A stretch of 64,000 nucleotides of DNA from positions 62,001 through 126,000 of the forward strand of contig NZ_WRXN01000006.1 of assembly GCF_009758205.1 (NCBI RefSeq). The letters run 5' to 3'. The first letter of the stretch is position 1; every line of letters begins with the position of its first letter. The position numbers and the translations under genes are program-made. Source of the DNA: Chitinophaga tropicalis (GTDB taxonomy: Bacteria; Bacteroidota; Bacteroidia; Chitinophagales; Chitinophagaceae). Positions 17,974-27,089 of this stretch are shown here, in pieces. Under the pieces are notes generated by a model. That model had not been told where the DNA came from. It made no database searches and was given only the letters and a program-made list of their open reading frames with translations.

Positions 17974-19737
17974 ATGGACAAACATAGTTTTCATATTCCT
18001 GTTCTTGGCCTGGGATATAGTATTGATACACCTGTGAAGGTGGCGCGATTCGGGATCTCCTCTGTAATATCTATAGTGGACGATCAGCTGGTGGAAAGAA
18101 TGAGAGTCCTTCACTGTAAAACGGCAGGAGTAGATTACTTCCCTATTACGGAAAAAGAGGATGACTATCGCGCTAAACGCATCACCGATTATCTGAACAG
18201 AATACATGCTATTGTAAAAGATCAGATGAAGGAGATAGTCTTGCTACCTTTTGAAGGTGATAATGATCTTGTGAAATATTTTGAGCTGCTGCCTGACAGT
18301 TCATCTTTGAAAAAGATGTATAACCGCATGTGCAGCCTGGATGAAGGTAGCGAAAAGCAGCAGATGCAGCAGGAACTCCGTCGCCATGTAACGGCAGGTG
18401 CTATAGATGTGAACATCATGTGTAAGCTGGACAGGGCTGGCACAGATGCAAAGGGCAACCCGCTGCCTCCTGAATACTCTGACGCATTGGCTGCCCTGCG
18501 CGGCTTTGCCAGGAGTGATCTGGAATCTTCCGTCGTATTGTCTGCCGGGTATAATCCGGCATTGTACAGTTATATTGAACAGTTCCCCGACTTCTATCCT
18601 GGTAAAGATGACAAATTAAAGAAGAAGCTGATCTTAAAGGTCAGTGACTATCGCTCGGCGTTGGTACAAGGGAAAATTTTGGCTAAAAAAGGTTTATGGA
18701 TCTCGGAATTCAGGATAGAGTCGGGCCTGAACTGTGGCGGCCATGCGTTTGCTACGGACGGTTTATTGTTAGGTCCCATACTGGAAGAGTTTAAGAACAA
18801 ACGTGAGGAGTTAACGGCAGAGCTGTTTGAGCTTTGTAACAGCACGCTGGAGAAGAACGGTCTTCCCGCCTTCAGCAATCGGCCGGCATTGAAGATCACC
18901 GTACAGGGGGGGATCGGTACAGCAAGTGAGCATGCTTTTCTCATAGATAATTATATCCTGGATGGTGCAGGGTGGGGTAGCCCGTTTCTTCTGGTACCAG
19001 AGGCAACCAATGTAGATTCGGATACCCTTACCCAACTATCCGGCGCCAGCAAGGAAGATTATTATATGAGTTATGCATCTCCGTTAGGTGTGCCGTTCAA
19101 CAACTTCAGGAAAAGTACCTCGGAAGTACAACGTAAAGAAAGAATAGCGAAGAACAGGCCGGGAAGTCCCTGTCATAAAAAATACCTTGTCTCCAATACA
19201 GAATTTACAACAGAACCTATCTGTACGGCCTCCCGTCAGTACCTCCACCTGAAGATAAAAGAACTGGAAGCCAAGGGCCTGCCTGCTACAGAATACAGGC
19301 AGGAATTGGATAATGTGCTTGAAAAGGATTGCCTTTGCGAAGGATTAGGAGCATCTGCATTGAAGAAGAATGATCTTCCTCCTTCTCATGGGTTAACAGC
19401 TGTGACCCTATGTCCGGGCCCTAACCTGGCATACTTCTCCGGTGTCTTTTCTTTAGCAGAAATGGTAGGGCACATTTATGGTAAACTGAACCTGCTCAAT
19501 TCATTGCACAGACCTAACCTTTTTGTAAATGAGCTGCATCTCTATATAGATTATCTCAAAAAGAAACTGGTTACAGGAGTAAGTCTTCCTCCTAAACAGG
19601 TAAGAGCTTTGGAAACATTTAAGAAAAATTTACTGGAAGGAATTGAATACTATAAAGGTTTGGCAACAACATTTACATCTATGAAAACCGAGCTGGATGC
19701 TGCCGCAATTACACTCGCAGCGCTGCGCATCAGCTAA
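17974..19737 (+). CDS. Uncharacterised Cys-rich protein with TIM-barrel/FMN-enzyme-like motifs
   Basis: A 587-aa soluble protein with no signal peptide. It starts with a PVLGLGYSIDTPVKVARFGI stretch. It contains GLNCGGHAFATDG (about 251-263) and TVQGGIGTASEHAFL (about 309-323), loops that resemble phosphate-binding and substrate loops of nitronate-monooxygenase/FMN TIM barrels. Cys400, Cys417, Cys453, Cys455 and Cys480 form a cluster that could hold an Fe-S centre. A helical tail (about 500-587) follows. No family is recognised with certainty. It lies 98 bp after nosY in the same direction, so it may be in the same regulon, but a separate promoter is possible. Confidence 0.6.
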   Translation: MDKHSFHIPVLGLGYSIDTPVKVARFGISSVISIVDDQLVERMRVLHCKTAGVDYFPITEKEDDYRAKRITDYLNRIHAIVKDQMKEIVLLPFEGDNDLVKYFELLPDSSSLKKMYNRMCSLDEGSEKQQMQQELRRHVTAGAIDVNIMCKLDRAGTDAKGNPLPPEYSDALAALRGFARSDLESSVVLSAGYNPALYSYIEQFPDFYPGKDDKLKKKLILKVSDYRSALVQGKILAKKGLWISEFRIESGLNCGGHAFATDGLLLGPILEEFKNKREELTAELFELCNSTLEKNGLPAFSNRPALKITVQGGIGTASEHAFLIDNYILDGAGWGSPFLLVPEATNVDSDTLTQLSGASKEDYYMSYASPLGVPFNNFRKSTSEVQRKERIAKNRPGSPCHKKYLVSNTEFTTEPICTASRQYLHLKIKELEAKGLPATEYRQELDNVLEKDCLCEGLGASALKKNDLPPSHGLTAVTLCPGPNLAYFSGVFSLAEMVGHIYGKLNLLNSLHRPNLFVNELHLYIDYLKKKLVTGVSLPPKQVRALETFKKNLLEGIEYYKGLATTFTSMKTELDAAAITLAALRIS

Positions 19738-19852
19738 GCCTGCCGCAAGCCAAACTCCGCTCAAAAAGCCTGCCGCAGACGTACTCACAAAACTAAGCTG
19801 ATTCACTACGGCGCCTCTCAACTTAAAAAAAGCTGGCCGCAGGCCGCCCATG
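19738..19852. repeat. Decayed copies of the GCCGCAGGC element
   Basis: The gap after the 587-aa gene holds degenerate pieces: TGCCGCAAGCC, CTGCCGCAGAC and GGCCGCAGGCC, with A-runs and CTCCGCTC-like flanks. They share the core and flanks of the palindrome that follows at 19853. No coding frame of note is seen. Confidence 0.5.
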
Positions 19853-19891
19853 AAAAAAAACGGTTTCGCCGAAGACGAAATCGTTTTTTTT
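19853..19891. terminator. Palindrome family copy 1 (terminator-like)
   Basis: An A8 run, then GGTTTCGCC, GAA, GACGAAATC and a T8 run form a hairpin with A/T-rich ends that can terminate on either strand. Downstream flank CAATTCCCCTCGCTC recurs near the other copies. Confidence 0.65.
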
Positions 19892-19980
19892 GCGCAATTC
19901 CCCTCGCTCAGGAAAACAGCCCCCTTTTCTTAACCTACAAATAATACACCCCCACTATCCTATTTTCTAATTTTACCCCT

Positions 19981-21339
19981 ATGAAAAGGAAACTATTATT
20001 GTTCATAGCCGGAGTCCTACTCACCTCCGCCGCTATGGCCCAATCCGCTAAACACGTCATCGTGATAACCATAGACGGATTCCGACCAGACTTCTACAAA
20101 GACCCATCCTGGGGAATGGTCAATCTCAGACAGATGATGCAGAAAGGCGTATACGCAGAAGGAGTACAGGGTGTATTCCCTTCCGTTACCTACCCATCTC
20201 ACACAACAATGATGACAGGTGCATTACCTATCCATCACGGCATCTATTACAACACCTACTTTGAACCCTGGGATGAACCCGGCCGCTGGTACTGGAACGC
20301 CTCAGAGATCAAAGTCCCTACTTTGTGGGACGCCGTTAAAAAAGCAGGCCTGACCTCCGGCGCCGTAAACTGGCCGGTAACAGTAGGAGCACCTATCACT
20401 TACAATATCCCTGAAATATGGACCTGGCCGGGTGAAAAAGCGCAGCTGGCAATAAGAGCCAGCAAAGCTACTCCCGCAGGACTGCTGGAAGAAGCACAAC
20501 AGAACGCTACAGGTAAGCTGACTGAAGACGATCTCAATGCTGACTTCCTTGCAGCAGATGATAATATAGCCCGCCTGGCAGCATATATTATTAAACAATA
20601 TAAACCCGCGCTGGTATCACTCCACCTGCCATGTGTAGATCATATGGAACATGAACAGGGACGTGATGGCGATAAGGTAAGACAGGCGGTAGCCTCTGCC
20701 GACAGGGCCGTTAAAACCATTATTGAAGCCCTGGACAGAGCTGGTATAGCAGACAGCACTGCCGTTATTGTACTGGGAGATCATGGCTTTTCCGATATCC
20801 ATACTTCCCTGCAACCCAATATCTGGTTAAGAGAGAACGGCTTTGCTACTCCTTCTCAACCCGGTAGCAAAGACAACTGGAAAGCGCTGTTCCACCCTTC
20901 CGGAGGTTCTGCCTTCCTGCACCTGAAAGATAAGAACGATAAGGAAACGGTGGCAAAGGTGAAAGCTATCCTGGCAAAACTTCCGGCCAGCAAGAAAAGA
21001 TTGTTCCGCGTAGTGGAAAGGGCAGAACTGGACAGCATAGGCGCTGATCCCGATGTTCCATTAGCGCTGGCGCCTGTTAAGGGTGTTGTATTTGGCGGAG
21101 GCGATAAAGGAAATGCAGATGTAAAGGCTGCCAGTGGTGGCACTCACGGATATTTCCCTGATTTTCCGGAAATGCAGACCGGCTTTGTGAGCTTCGGCGC
21201 AGGCATCAAAAAAGGAGCGGTAGTGCCGGTAATGGGCCTGCAGGACGTAGCGCCTGTTGTTGCTAAGTTGCTGGGACTGAGCTTCGATGCACCGGACGGA
21301 GTATTGTATCCTGGTATAGTGGCAGACAAAAAGAATTAA
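19981..21339 (+). CDS. Secreted nucleotide pyrophosphatase/phosphodiesterase (alkaline phosphatase superfamily)
   Basis: A 452-aa protein with a Sec signal (cleaved after AMA, residue 20). It has the NPP family order: the first metal site VITIDGFRPDF (about 28-38), the nucleophile Thr in FPSVTYPSHTTMMTG, HGIYYNT, the CVDHMEHEQGRD metal site, LGDHGFSDIH and a final GTHGYFPDFPEM His. It probably hydrolyses nucleotide pyrophosphate or phosphodiester bonds in the periplasm to scavenge phosphate or nucleosides. The exact substrate is unknown. It stands alone, with a palindrome family copy before it. Confidence 0.92.
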   Translation: MKRKLLLFIAGVLLTSAAMAQSAKHVIVITIDGFRPDFYKDPSWGMVNLRQMMQKGVYAEGVQGVFPSVTYPSHTTMMTGALPIHHGIYYNTYFEPWDEPGRWYWNASEIKVPTLWDAVKKAGLTSGAVNWPVTVGAPITYNIPEIWTWPGEKAQLAIRASKATPAGLLEEAQQNATGKLTEDDLNADFLAADDNIARLAAYIIKQYKPALVSLHLPCVDHMEHEQGRDGDKVRQAVASADRAVKTIIEALDRAGIADSTAVIVLGDHGFSDIHTSLQPNIWLRENGFATPSQPGSKDNWKALFHPSGGSAFLHLKDKNDKETVAKVKAILAKLPASKKRLFRVVERAELDSIGADPDVPLALAPVKGVVFGGGDKGNADVKAASGGTHGYFPDFPEMQTGFVSFGAGIKKGAVVPVMGLQDVAPVVAKLLGLSFDAPDGVLYPGIVADKKN

Positions 21340-21438
21340 TATTATTGGGGGGGCATCCATGCCCCCTTTTTCCCAAATCCATAAATAAACTCCCCCAGAA
21401 TTTCCCGAATCCATAAACATGCCCGGCCTCATCCGTCC

Positions 21439-21446
21439 TACCTTTG
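21439..21446 (+). promoter_or_regulatory. -7 box of the siderophore-type TonB receptor
   Basis: TACCTTTG matches TAnnTTTG and lies 15 bp before the ATG at 21462. No clear -33 TTTG is seen, so an activator or alternative control is possible. The leader would be very short. Confidence 0.45.
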
Positions 21447-21461
21447 CGCAAAATTTGCTGC

Positions 21462-23843
21462 ATGTTAAGAATGTTCAGGCGTGTTGTGCTGTCAGCACTG
21501 CTTTTTTCTCCTATTCTATCAACGGGACAAATCAAGGAAAGATCACAGGAAACAGAATACCATGGCGCCATCGGGGGGCGTATCACCTCATTTGACAATC
21601 AACCGCTGGAACTCGTTTCAGTATCAATAGTAGAGCTGCAGAAAGGCACTCTTACCAATAATGACGGATACTACCAGATCAGGGGCCTCTATCCTGGTAA
21701 ATATACCGTACGCATTCAGATGCTGGGTGCTCCCAAAGAAGACTTCACGGTAGAAGTAACCGACGGCCAGCCTGCTGAATTGAACTACCGGTTCACAAAA
21801 GAAAATATCCAGGCCTTACAGGAAGTAAGGATTGTCGGTACTACCAACAAATTCTCCAAGAAGGAAAGCATGTATGTAAGCAGGCTGCCATTAAAGAACC
21901 TGGAGAACCCACAGGTATATAATGTTGTTCCTAAAGAACTTTTCACAGAACAAATGGCAATGGACCTGGCAAGTATCTCTAAGAACGTACCGGGAGCAGG
22001 TGTGCCGATGATCGCAAACCAGGGCAGAGTAACCTTCCGTTCCCGCGGTTTCGATACAGAGCCCAATGCCAGAAATGGCGTTGCCGGTGCTGCTTTCTCC
22101 TTCATCGATCCGGCCAACCTGGAACGCATAGAAGCCATCAAAGGCCCCTCTGCCACTTTATTCGGAGCTAATATCTCCAGCAGCTACGGCGGTCTCTACA
22201 ACAGGGTGACCAAGAAACCATATAATGGTTTCGGTGGAGAAGTGTCCTACAGCGGCGGCAGCTGGAACTTCAACCGCCTCACACTGGATGTGAACACACC
22301 TGTAAATGCAGATAAAACCATATTATTCCGCCTGAACGGAGCCACTACATTCGAGAAAAGCTTCCAGGACCAGGGCTTTACCAGGAGCCTGAGCCTGGCG
22401 CCAAGCTTCTCCTACCAGATCAATGACCGCCTGGCATTGCTGTTCGATGTGGAGTTTGGCCAGGCTACCGGTACCTCTGTAGTACGTTTCAACCCATATA
22501 TCGATACTAGTGTAGTCGTTTCAAAGTCTATTGCAGACATGAAGTTCCCCTACAAGAGGCTGTTTGGGGCTAACGACCTTACCTACCAGACACAAATGAT
22601 GAACATCTTCGCCCAGCTGAATTACAAGATCTCAGAGAAATGGACTTCTCAGACCATCGTTTCCAGGGCAAGATCTACTATAGACGGATACATCTCTGCA
22701 TTGAACGGTCGCTCAGATACTTCACTGAGAGCATCAATAATGAGAGGTAACACATCCTTCATTGCAACTAATATCCAGCAGAACTTTATAGGCGATTTTA
22801 ATATCGGCAGCTTCCGTAACAGGGTAGTGTTAGGACTGGATTATTACAATAACTCCAACTCGTTTGACAGGGTAACTATCAACGGCCCAACCATCAGCTT
22901 CATCACACAAACTGCATCCACTAAAATAAACAGGCAGATCATTGATAACCTGGCGTCCAGTGGTACCCTACGTGCAGAGAATAATGGAGATGACAACTAT
23001 TCAGTATACGTGTCTGATGTGTTCAACATCACCAGTAACCTGTCTGTAATGGCCAGCTTGCGTGTAAACCGTATAGAAAGCCGTGGCACAACTAACCTGG
23101 CAACAGGTGTCAATACGGGGAAATATGGACAGACAGCGCTGTCACCGAAACTGGGTATAGTATATGAAGTATTGAAAGATCATGTTTCCCTGTTCGGTAA
23201 TTATATGAACGGTTTCTTTAACAGAACTGGTTCAGATATCAACGGTAATACATTTAAACCGGAGCAGGGTAACCAGCTGGAAGGCGGTGTGAAGGCAGAC
23301 GTGTTTGATCATAAACTGGTGGGAACAGTGAGTTACTATGATATCCAGGTAAAGGACATTGTTCGTACAGACCCGCAGAATGATCAGTATAGCATACAGG
23401 ATGGTACACAACGCAGCCGCGGACTTGAAGTAGAACTGACTGCCAACCCGCTGCCAGGCCTGAATATAGTTGCCGGATATGCACATAACGATAGCAAGCT
23501 GACCCGCTCTGACAGGATGACGAATGGCCTGCGCCCGGGATTATCCGGTCCGCCGGATATGTATAATTTCTGGATCAGCTATCGCTTCCCTAAAGGAGCC
23601 CTGAATGGCTTTGGTTTTGGTTTCGGTGGTAATGGTGGTAGTGAATCTTATCATACAAATACTATCAAAACAAAGATCATCATTCCTTCTTACCAGCTAT
23701 TTGATGCTACTGTTTTCTATGAACAGAAGAAGATACGTATAGGCTTTAAAGTAGATAACCTGACAAGTGAGAAGGCCTGGTCTGTAAGGTTAACACCACA
23801 GGCCCCAGCACGTTTCATGGGTAGCCTGGCTCTGAAATTTTAA
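21462..23843 (+). CDS. TonB-dependent receptor, siderophore type
   Basis: A 793-aa outer-membrane receptor. The ATG at 21462 (MLRMFRRVVLSALLF) gives a normal signal peptide. A CarboxypepD_reg-like beta-sandwich (about 35-115; ITSFDNQPLELVSVSI, TNNDGYYQIRGLYPGKY) precedes the plug (about 125-270), which has RGFDTEPNARNGV and ERIEAIKGPSATLFG typical of FhuA/FoxA-type ferric-siderophore receptors. A 22-strand barrel ends in LALKF. No iron-reductase or TonB gene is adjacent. The ligand is a ferric siderophore by resemblance only. Confidence 0.9.
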   Translation: MLRMFRRVVLSALLFSPILSTGQIKERSQETEYHGAIGGRITSFDNQPLELVSVSIVELQKGTLTNNDGYYQIRGLYPGKYTVRIQMLGAPKEDFTVEVTDGQPAELNYRFTKENIQALQEVRIVGTTNKFSKKESMYVSRLPLKNLENPQVYNVVPKELFTEQMAMDLASISKNVPGAGVPMIANQGRVTFRSRGFDTEPNARNGVAGAAFSFIDPANLERIEAIKGPSATLFGANISSSYGGLYNRVTKKPYNGFGGEVSYSGGSWNFNRLTLDVNTPVNADKTILFRLNGATTFEKSFQDQGFTRSLSLAPSFSYQINDRLALLFDVEFGQATGTSVVRFNPYIDTSVVVSKSIADMKFPYKRLFGANDLTYQTQMMNIFAQLNYKISEKWTSQTIVSRARSTIDGYISALNGRSDTSLRASIMRGNTSFIATNIQQNFIGDFNIGSFRNRVVLGLDYYNNSNSFDRVTINGPTISFITQTASTKINRQIIDNLASSGTLRAENNGDDNYSVYVSDVFNITSNLSVMASLRVNRIESRGTTNLATGVNTGKYGQTALSPKLGIVYEVLKDHVSLFGNYMNGFFNRTGSDINGNTFKPEQGNQLEGGVKADVFDHKLVGTVSYYDIQVKDIVRTDPQNDQYSIQDGTQRSRGLEVELTANPLPGLNIVAGYAHNDSKLTRSDRMTNGLRPGLSGPPDMYNFWISYRFPKGALNGFGFGFGGNGGSESYHTNTIKTKIIIPSYQLFDATVFYEQKKIRIGFKVDNLTSEKAWSVRLTPQAPARFMGSLALKF

Positions 23844-23878
23844 CACTTTAACCAACCGCAGGCCGGTTAAAGCTCCCT

Positions 23879-23918
23879 CTCAAAAAAGGTTTGGCCGCAG
23901 GCCAAACCTTTTTTTGAG
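23879..23918. terminator. Palindrome family copy 2, terminator after the TonB receptor
   Basis: A near-perfect palindrome: CTC, A6, GGTTTGGCC, GCA, GGCCAAACC, T7, GAG. It lies 35 bp after the TonB receptor stop and just before the convergent pirin gene. The downstream flank CAATTCCTCCGCTC matches copy 1. Confidence 0.8.
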
Positions 23919-23937
23919 CAATTCCTCCGCTCTATAA

Positions 23938-24621
23938 TCACAAAGACACTTCCACGATCAATACAATAGCACTCGCCGAAAGCGCCTCGATTTCTACTTC
24001 CTCCACTTCCCAAAGCGCCAGCCCATCCCCCGCATAAAGCAACCTGTACTGAGCTTCCATATCTCCTTCTATTGCAAAAACAAACACGCCATTTTCCGGG
24101 TTGCTAAGTTTATATACCGCTTCTTCCTTACTCGCCAGTTTTACAATAGCTCCTCTGTGACAACCCTCCCTGTTAAATATCTCCCTGAGGTGATTATCCA
24201 GGGTAAAAGACGCAGATACAGGCGTTGTTTCTTCTATAGCAGGCATTTTGATCCAGAGCTGCAGGAACTTAACCAGGTCGCTTTCATAAGGGTTCCTTAT
24301 TTCCAGTTGTGTCCCTTTCTGCATGTGCAGCAGCTGTACCTGTCCTGCTTCTATGATGCCGTTATGTCCTTCTGTATTTTTGAAGCTGATAGCCCCTACT
24401 ACAGGCAGGAGAATAATATCTGTCGGCTCTTCCACCAGCATATTAAACCCTTTACCGCCAGCCAGTATATCTTCATTCAGGACGTATAATGAGCCGAAAG
24501 GCGTTTTATGTTCATTGTAATATCTGCCAAAATTGAACGTGTTATAAGTGCGGAACCATGCCATTTCATTCAATCCGCGTTCATCTGCAAGGAACATCTT
24601 TCCCTTTGATTGAGGTAGCAT
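23938..24621 (-). CDS. Pirin-like bicupin protein
   Basis: A 227-aa protein with two cupin halves. The N-terminal half contains FNFGRYYNEHKTPFGSLYVLNED (the pirin start with a His/Asp context) and a LPVVGAISFKN strand; the C-terminal half has IFAIEG-type strands (GVFVFAIEGDMEAQ) and ends in EALSASAIVLIVE. Pirins bind Fe or act as quercetinase-like enzymes, but the usual His-rich metal set is only partly visible here, so catalysis is uncertain. It is the second gene of a two-gene minus-strand unit, 1 bp after its partner. Confidence 0.75.
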   Translation of the reverse strand: MLPQSKGKMFLADERGLNEMAWFRTYNTFNFGRYYNEHKTPFGSLYVLNEDILAGGKGFNMLVEEPTDIILLPVVGAISFKNTEGHNGIIEAGQVQLLHMQKGTQLEIRNPYESDLVKFLQLWIKMPAIEETTPVSASFTLDNHLREIFNREGCHRGAIVKLASKEEAVYKLSNPENGVFVFAIEGDMEAQYRLLYAGDGLALWEVEEVEIEALSASAIVLIVEVSL

Positions 24622-24622
24622 A

Positions 24623-25129
24623 TCAGACAGTTTCTTTGAGTGAATAGATGCTGAGGTAAGGCTGCATAGAGAATAGTTCTGTCAGCGTTTCCCCGTTTTC
24701 CTGTTCATTGTTAACAGATACCAGCAGCATGTTATTGATGGTATCATACCAGGTAAGTGGTGCTGAAATGAAGTTCACAGCTACCTGGTGTTTATTTTTA
24801 TCTCTCAGGTCAGAGTTGATGATCTCAAACCTGTATCCGGCAAAGGGAAGAGTATGTTTACCCGTATTATTCAGGATATCCGGTACTTTCCCGCCAAGTT
24901 GTTGTAAGTACCCGATAATGGAAGGTGTAACCAGGAAATGCAGTTTTTCTGCATTAGGTACATTAGCCAGTAGTTCAGCAAAGGTGTTGTATTTCTTTTC
25001 CTGGTTGTAATACTGTGCCTGCATGAGTAGCTCCTGCCAGGTGGCTTCGAATACCAGTTTATCCCATGGTTTCTTTGAATTGATGTCAATGACTTTTCTG
25101 TACAGCAGGCGTATAATACCTTTTTTCAT
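24623..25129 (-). CDS. Hypothetical protein upstream of the pirin gene
   Basis: A 168-aa soluble protein beginning MKKGIIRLLYRKVIDINSKK. It has mixed alpha/beta character, no signal peptide and no Cys or metal motif. It is not recognised. It is separated from the pirin gene by one base and reads in the same direction, so the two are co-transcribed and may act together. Confidence 0.6.
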   Translation of the reverse strand: MKKGIIRLLYRKVIDINSKKPWDKLVFEATWQELLMQAQYYNQEKKYNTFAELLANVPNAEKLHFLVTPSIIGYLQQLGGKVPDILNNTGKHTLPFAGYRFEIINSDLRDKNKHQVAVNFISAPLTWYDTINNMLLVSVNNEQENGETLTELFSMQPYLSIYSLKETV

Positions 25130-25234
25130 CGGTTATTTTTTTCTTATTAGCTACATGTCTGAAACCAGTTATTCTCACTCCAATCGCAACTTAATTCTAA
25201 AGCAAATCCCTCAATCTCAGGCCGGAACCCCTCC

Positions 25235-25274
25235 CTCAAAAATTGCTTTTGCCGGAGGCGAAGCAATTTTTGAG
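25235..25274. terminator. Palindrome family copy 3
   Basis: CTCAAAAATTGCTT, a TTGCCGGAGGCG core and AAGCAATTTTTGAG form a near-perfect 40-bp palindrome between two minus-strand genes. It follows the stop of the dioxygenase-like gene and can terminate it. Confidence 0.75.
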
Positions 25275-25295
25275 TCAGAGTAAACAATTGCAGGT

Positions 25296-26045
25296 TTAAG
25301 CTTTCACATAAATAGTATGTGTCAGCGTATATCCCCCTGATACGCTACCGGTAACAGTAGCCAGCTCATTATCCAGGGAGTCTTTGAAAACGGAATCAGC
25401 ACTGTTGGATGTATCCTGGGTACCGTGTGCAATGTAGTCTGTTGCAGTAGTATAGACAGTATTACATACATCGGTAGGGAAAGCTATCTGCGTAACCAGC
25501 AGGGAAGTTCCGCTTGAGTTGTAAATATGCGCATGAATATGCGGCGCCCTGGAAGCATACCATCCGGGGAAGATACTGGTGAAAGTAACCAGCCCGTTAG
25601 AGTCAGTGACTTGCCGGCCCCTGAGAAAGTGGGCAGAGGTGTAGTTAATACTGGAGTAACCTCCGCCTGGGTTCACCGTATATTCTGAATAGTAGCCGGT
25701 CACATTACAATGCCAGATATCTACCAATGCACCGGCAAGTATAGCACAGCTATTGTTTACATTTCTGATAGTGATCTTTACGGTGAGGGCAACCCCGGTT
25801 TGTCCGTCGGTAATATCGCTTCTTACATAGGAAGAAGGAGATTTCGTTGGATAGGGCCCTTCTGTTTCAGTATCTGTTACTGTACAATCGCCTGAGGTGG
25901 TGCCGGTACTGGTGCCTGTAGTATCTGTACCAGTTGTGGTCGTGGGTGTGGCGTCTGAGTCTTTTCCGCAGGAATTAGCCAGAGGAGCAATTGCTGCAAG
26001 CCCGAGAGCTGCCAGAGAGTTTTTCAGGAAGTGTTTTCTTTCCAT
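25296..26045 (-). CDS. Secreted intradiol-ring-cleavage-dioxygenase-like lipoprotein
   Basis: A 249-aa protein with a lipoprotein signal (PLANSC, Cys26) and a low-complexity Thr/Gly/Ser linker (about 33-52). The body resembles the catalytic beta-sandwich of intradiol dioxygenases: ETEGPYP (about 60), VDIWHCNVTGYYSEY (first Tyr ligands), LRGRQVTDSNGLVTFTSIFPGWY (second Tyr), and RAPHIHAHIY with the H-x-H ligand pair. The four non-heme Fe(III) ligands therefore seem present. A surface-exposed aromatic-ring-cleaving enzyme is unusual because the classic enzymes are cytoplasmic. The substrate is unknown. Confidence 0.85.
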   Translation of the reverse strand: MERKHFLKNSLAALGLAAIAPLANSCGKDSDATPTTTTGTDTTGTSTGTTSGDCTVTDTETEGPYPTKSPSSYVRSDITDGQTGVALTVKITIRNVNNSCAILAGALVDIWHCNVTGYYSEYTVNPGGGYSSINYTSAHFLRGRQVTDSNGLVTFTSIFPGWYASRAPHIHAHIYNSSGTSLLVTQIAFPTDVCNTVYTTATDYIAHGTQDTSNSADSVFKDSLDNELATVTGSVSGGYTLTHTIYVKA

Positions 26046-26192
26046 GTCACAGTGAGTTTGGTCGGGAGTATGACAGTGCAGGATACCAGGGGTTTAACCG
26101 TTCATCGGCGTTTTGAGGTGAACCGGGGGATTTCTGCGGTGAATGGCAGAATACATCAAATTGGGTTTCGGGTCGGCCGCAGGCCCTTCACA

Positions 26193-26231
26193 ACAAAAAA
26201 TGCTTTTGCCGAAGGCAAAAGCATTTTTTGT
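26193..26231. terminator. Palindrome family copy 4, perfect hairpin
   Basis: A perfect palindrome with ends ACAAAAAATGC / GCATTTTTTGT and core TTTTGCC-GAA-GGCAAAA. It lies between the type VI operon (ending at 26252) and the dioxygenase gene. As a minus-strand terminator it lies 20 bp after the immunity gene stop. Confidence 0.8.
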
Positions 26232-26251
26232 ACAGTTTCTTTTCACTACGC

Positions 26252-27073
26252 TTATTTTTCGTTCTTCAGAACCAGCTGCAGTATCTCATCAGAAGCCGGA
26301 TCATATCCCGGTCTTTGAGCAGGAATATCTGCCAGCGGTGTTTTTAATAACGGATGATCAATGGCCGGAGTAGGAAGCCCTTCTTTTTTCCTCACCAGCT
26401 CAATAGTGCGGATGTCAAAAGGAATGAGATCGAAGGTCAGTATCTCCAGCATCTTATTTTTACCATCGTCATAAGCGCTGTACAGATGATAATCACATAC
26501 CTCCGGCATTAGTTTCGCATATGCAGCTTCGTCCTGCCAGGAAGCTATCAACCGTTGGTAGATATGGTCAGGAGGAAGAATGTTAAAGTATTCGGGGATT
26601 GTCCCGTCTTTGTATTTGCGATAGAGGCTTGCCATAAATACATGAATAGCCTGAGACCTTTCGAATTTTGCCCTGTTCTTCTGAAACTCTCTTTCAGCAT
26701 CGGCAGCAATGAGCGCAGCAAGATCATCATATCCCCAGAGCATGCTCATACCTAATATGCCACCATAATTCCTTGAATCCATGTGAATAGACCCCGGTAC
26801 CTTTTCGATAATGTGTGCCATCCAGTAGGTCTGTTGTTCAATCAGTACCCAGGCAGAGCTGTCCCCATTCAGGATCTTATTCTTGGCATTATTGTCCAGG
26901 TGAATACCGATGGCTAACCCCAGGCTTTCGGCCAGGCCTTGTCTCTCATTATTGTCCAGCTTTGAATTGATCTCGTCTACAACCATGGCCTTGTACTCCT
27001 GGATATCATCTTCAGGGAGGGGATCTTTCCTTAGCTTATCCGTTTCCTTTTTGAGAAATGTGTTATAATTCAT
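26252..27073 (-). CDS. Probable immunity protein for the Rhs nuclease toxin
   Basis: A 273-aa soluble, acidic, mostly helical protein that follows the Rhs toxin gene by 16 bp in the same direction, the position of an immunity gene. Visible pieces include NERQGLAESLGLAIG, YWMAHIIEKVPGSIH and a C-terminal LIPFDIRTIELVRKKEGLP with HPLLKTPL. It may belong to the DUF1910/DUF1911 (PoNi) immunity family, which pairs with PoNe PD-(D/E)xK nucleases. That is a tentative recognition; the position is the stronger evidence. No signal peptide, which fits a DNase target in the cytoplasm. Confidence 0.65.
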   Translation of the reverse strand: MNYNTFLKKETDKLRKDPLPEDDIQEYKAMVVDEINSKLDNNERQGLAESLGLAIGIHLDNNAKNKILNGDSSAWVLIEQQTYWMAHIIEKVPGSIHMDSRNYGGILGMSMLWGYDDLAALIAADAEREFQKNRAKFERSQAIHVFMASLYRKYKDGTIPEYFNILPPDHIYQRLIASWQDEAAYAKLMPEVCDYHLYSAYDDGKNKMLEILTFDLIPFDIRTIELVRKKEGLPTPAIDHPLLKTPLADIPAQRPGYDPASDEILQLVLKNEK

Positions 27074-27089
27074 ATTGTTTATTAGACTG

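Noticed and set aside
18420..18460. A TGGCAC-N4-GCA string as a sigma-54 promoter
   Set aside because: It is inside the coding region of the 587-aa gene and lacks the correct spacing to a -12 TTGC.
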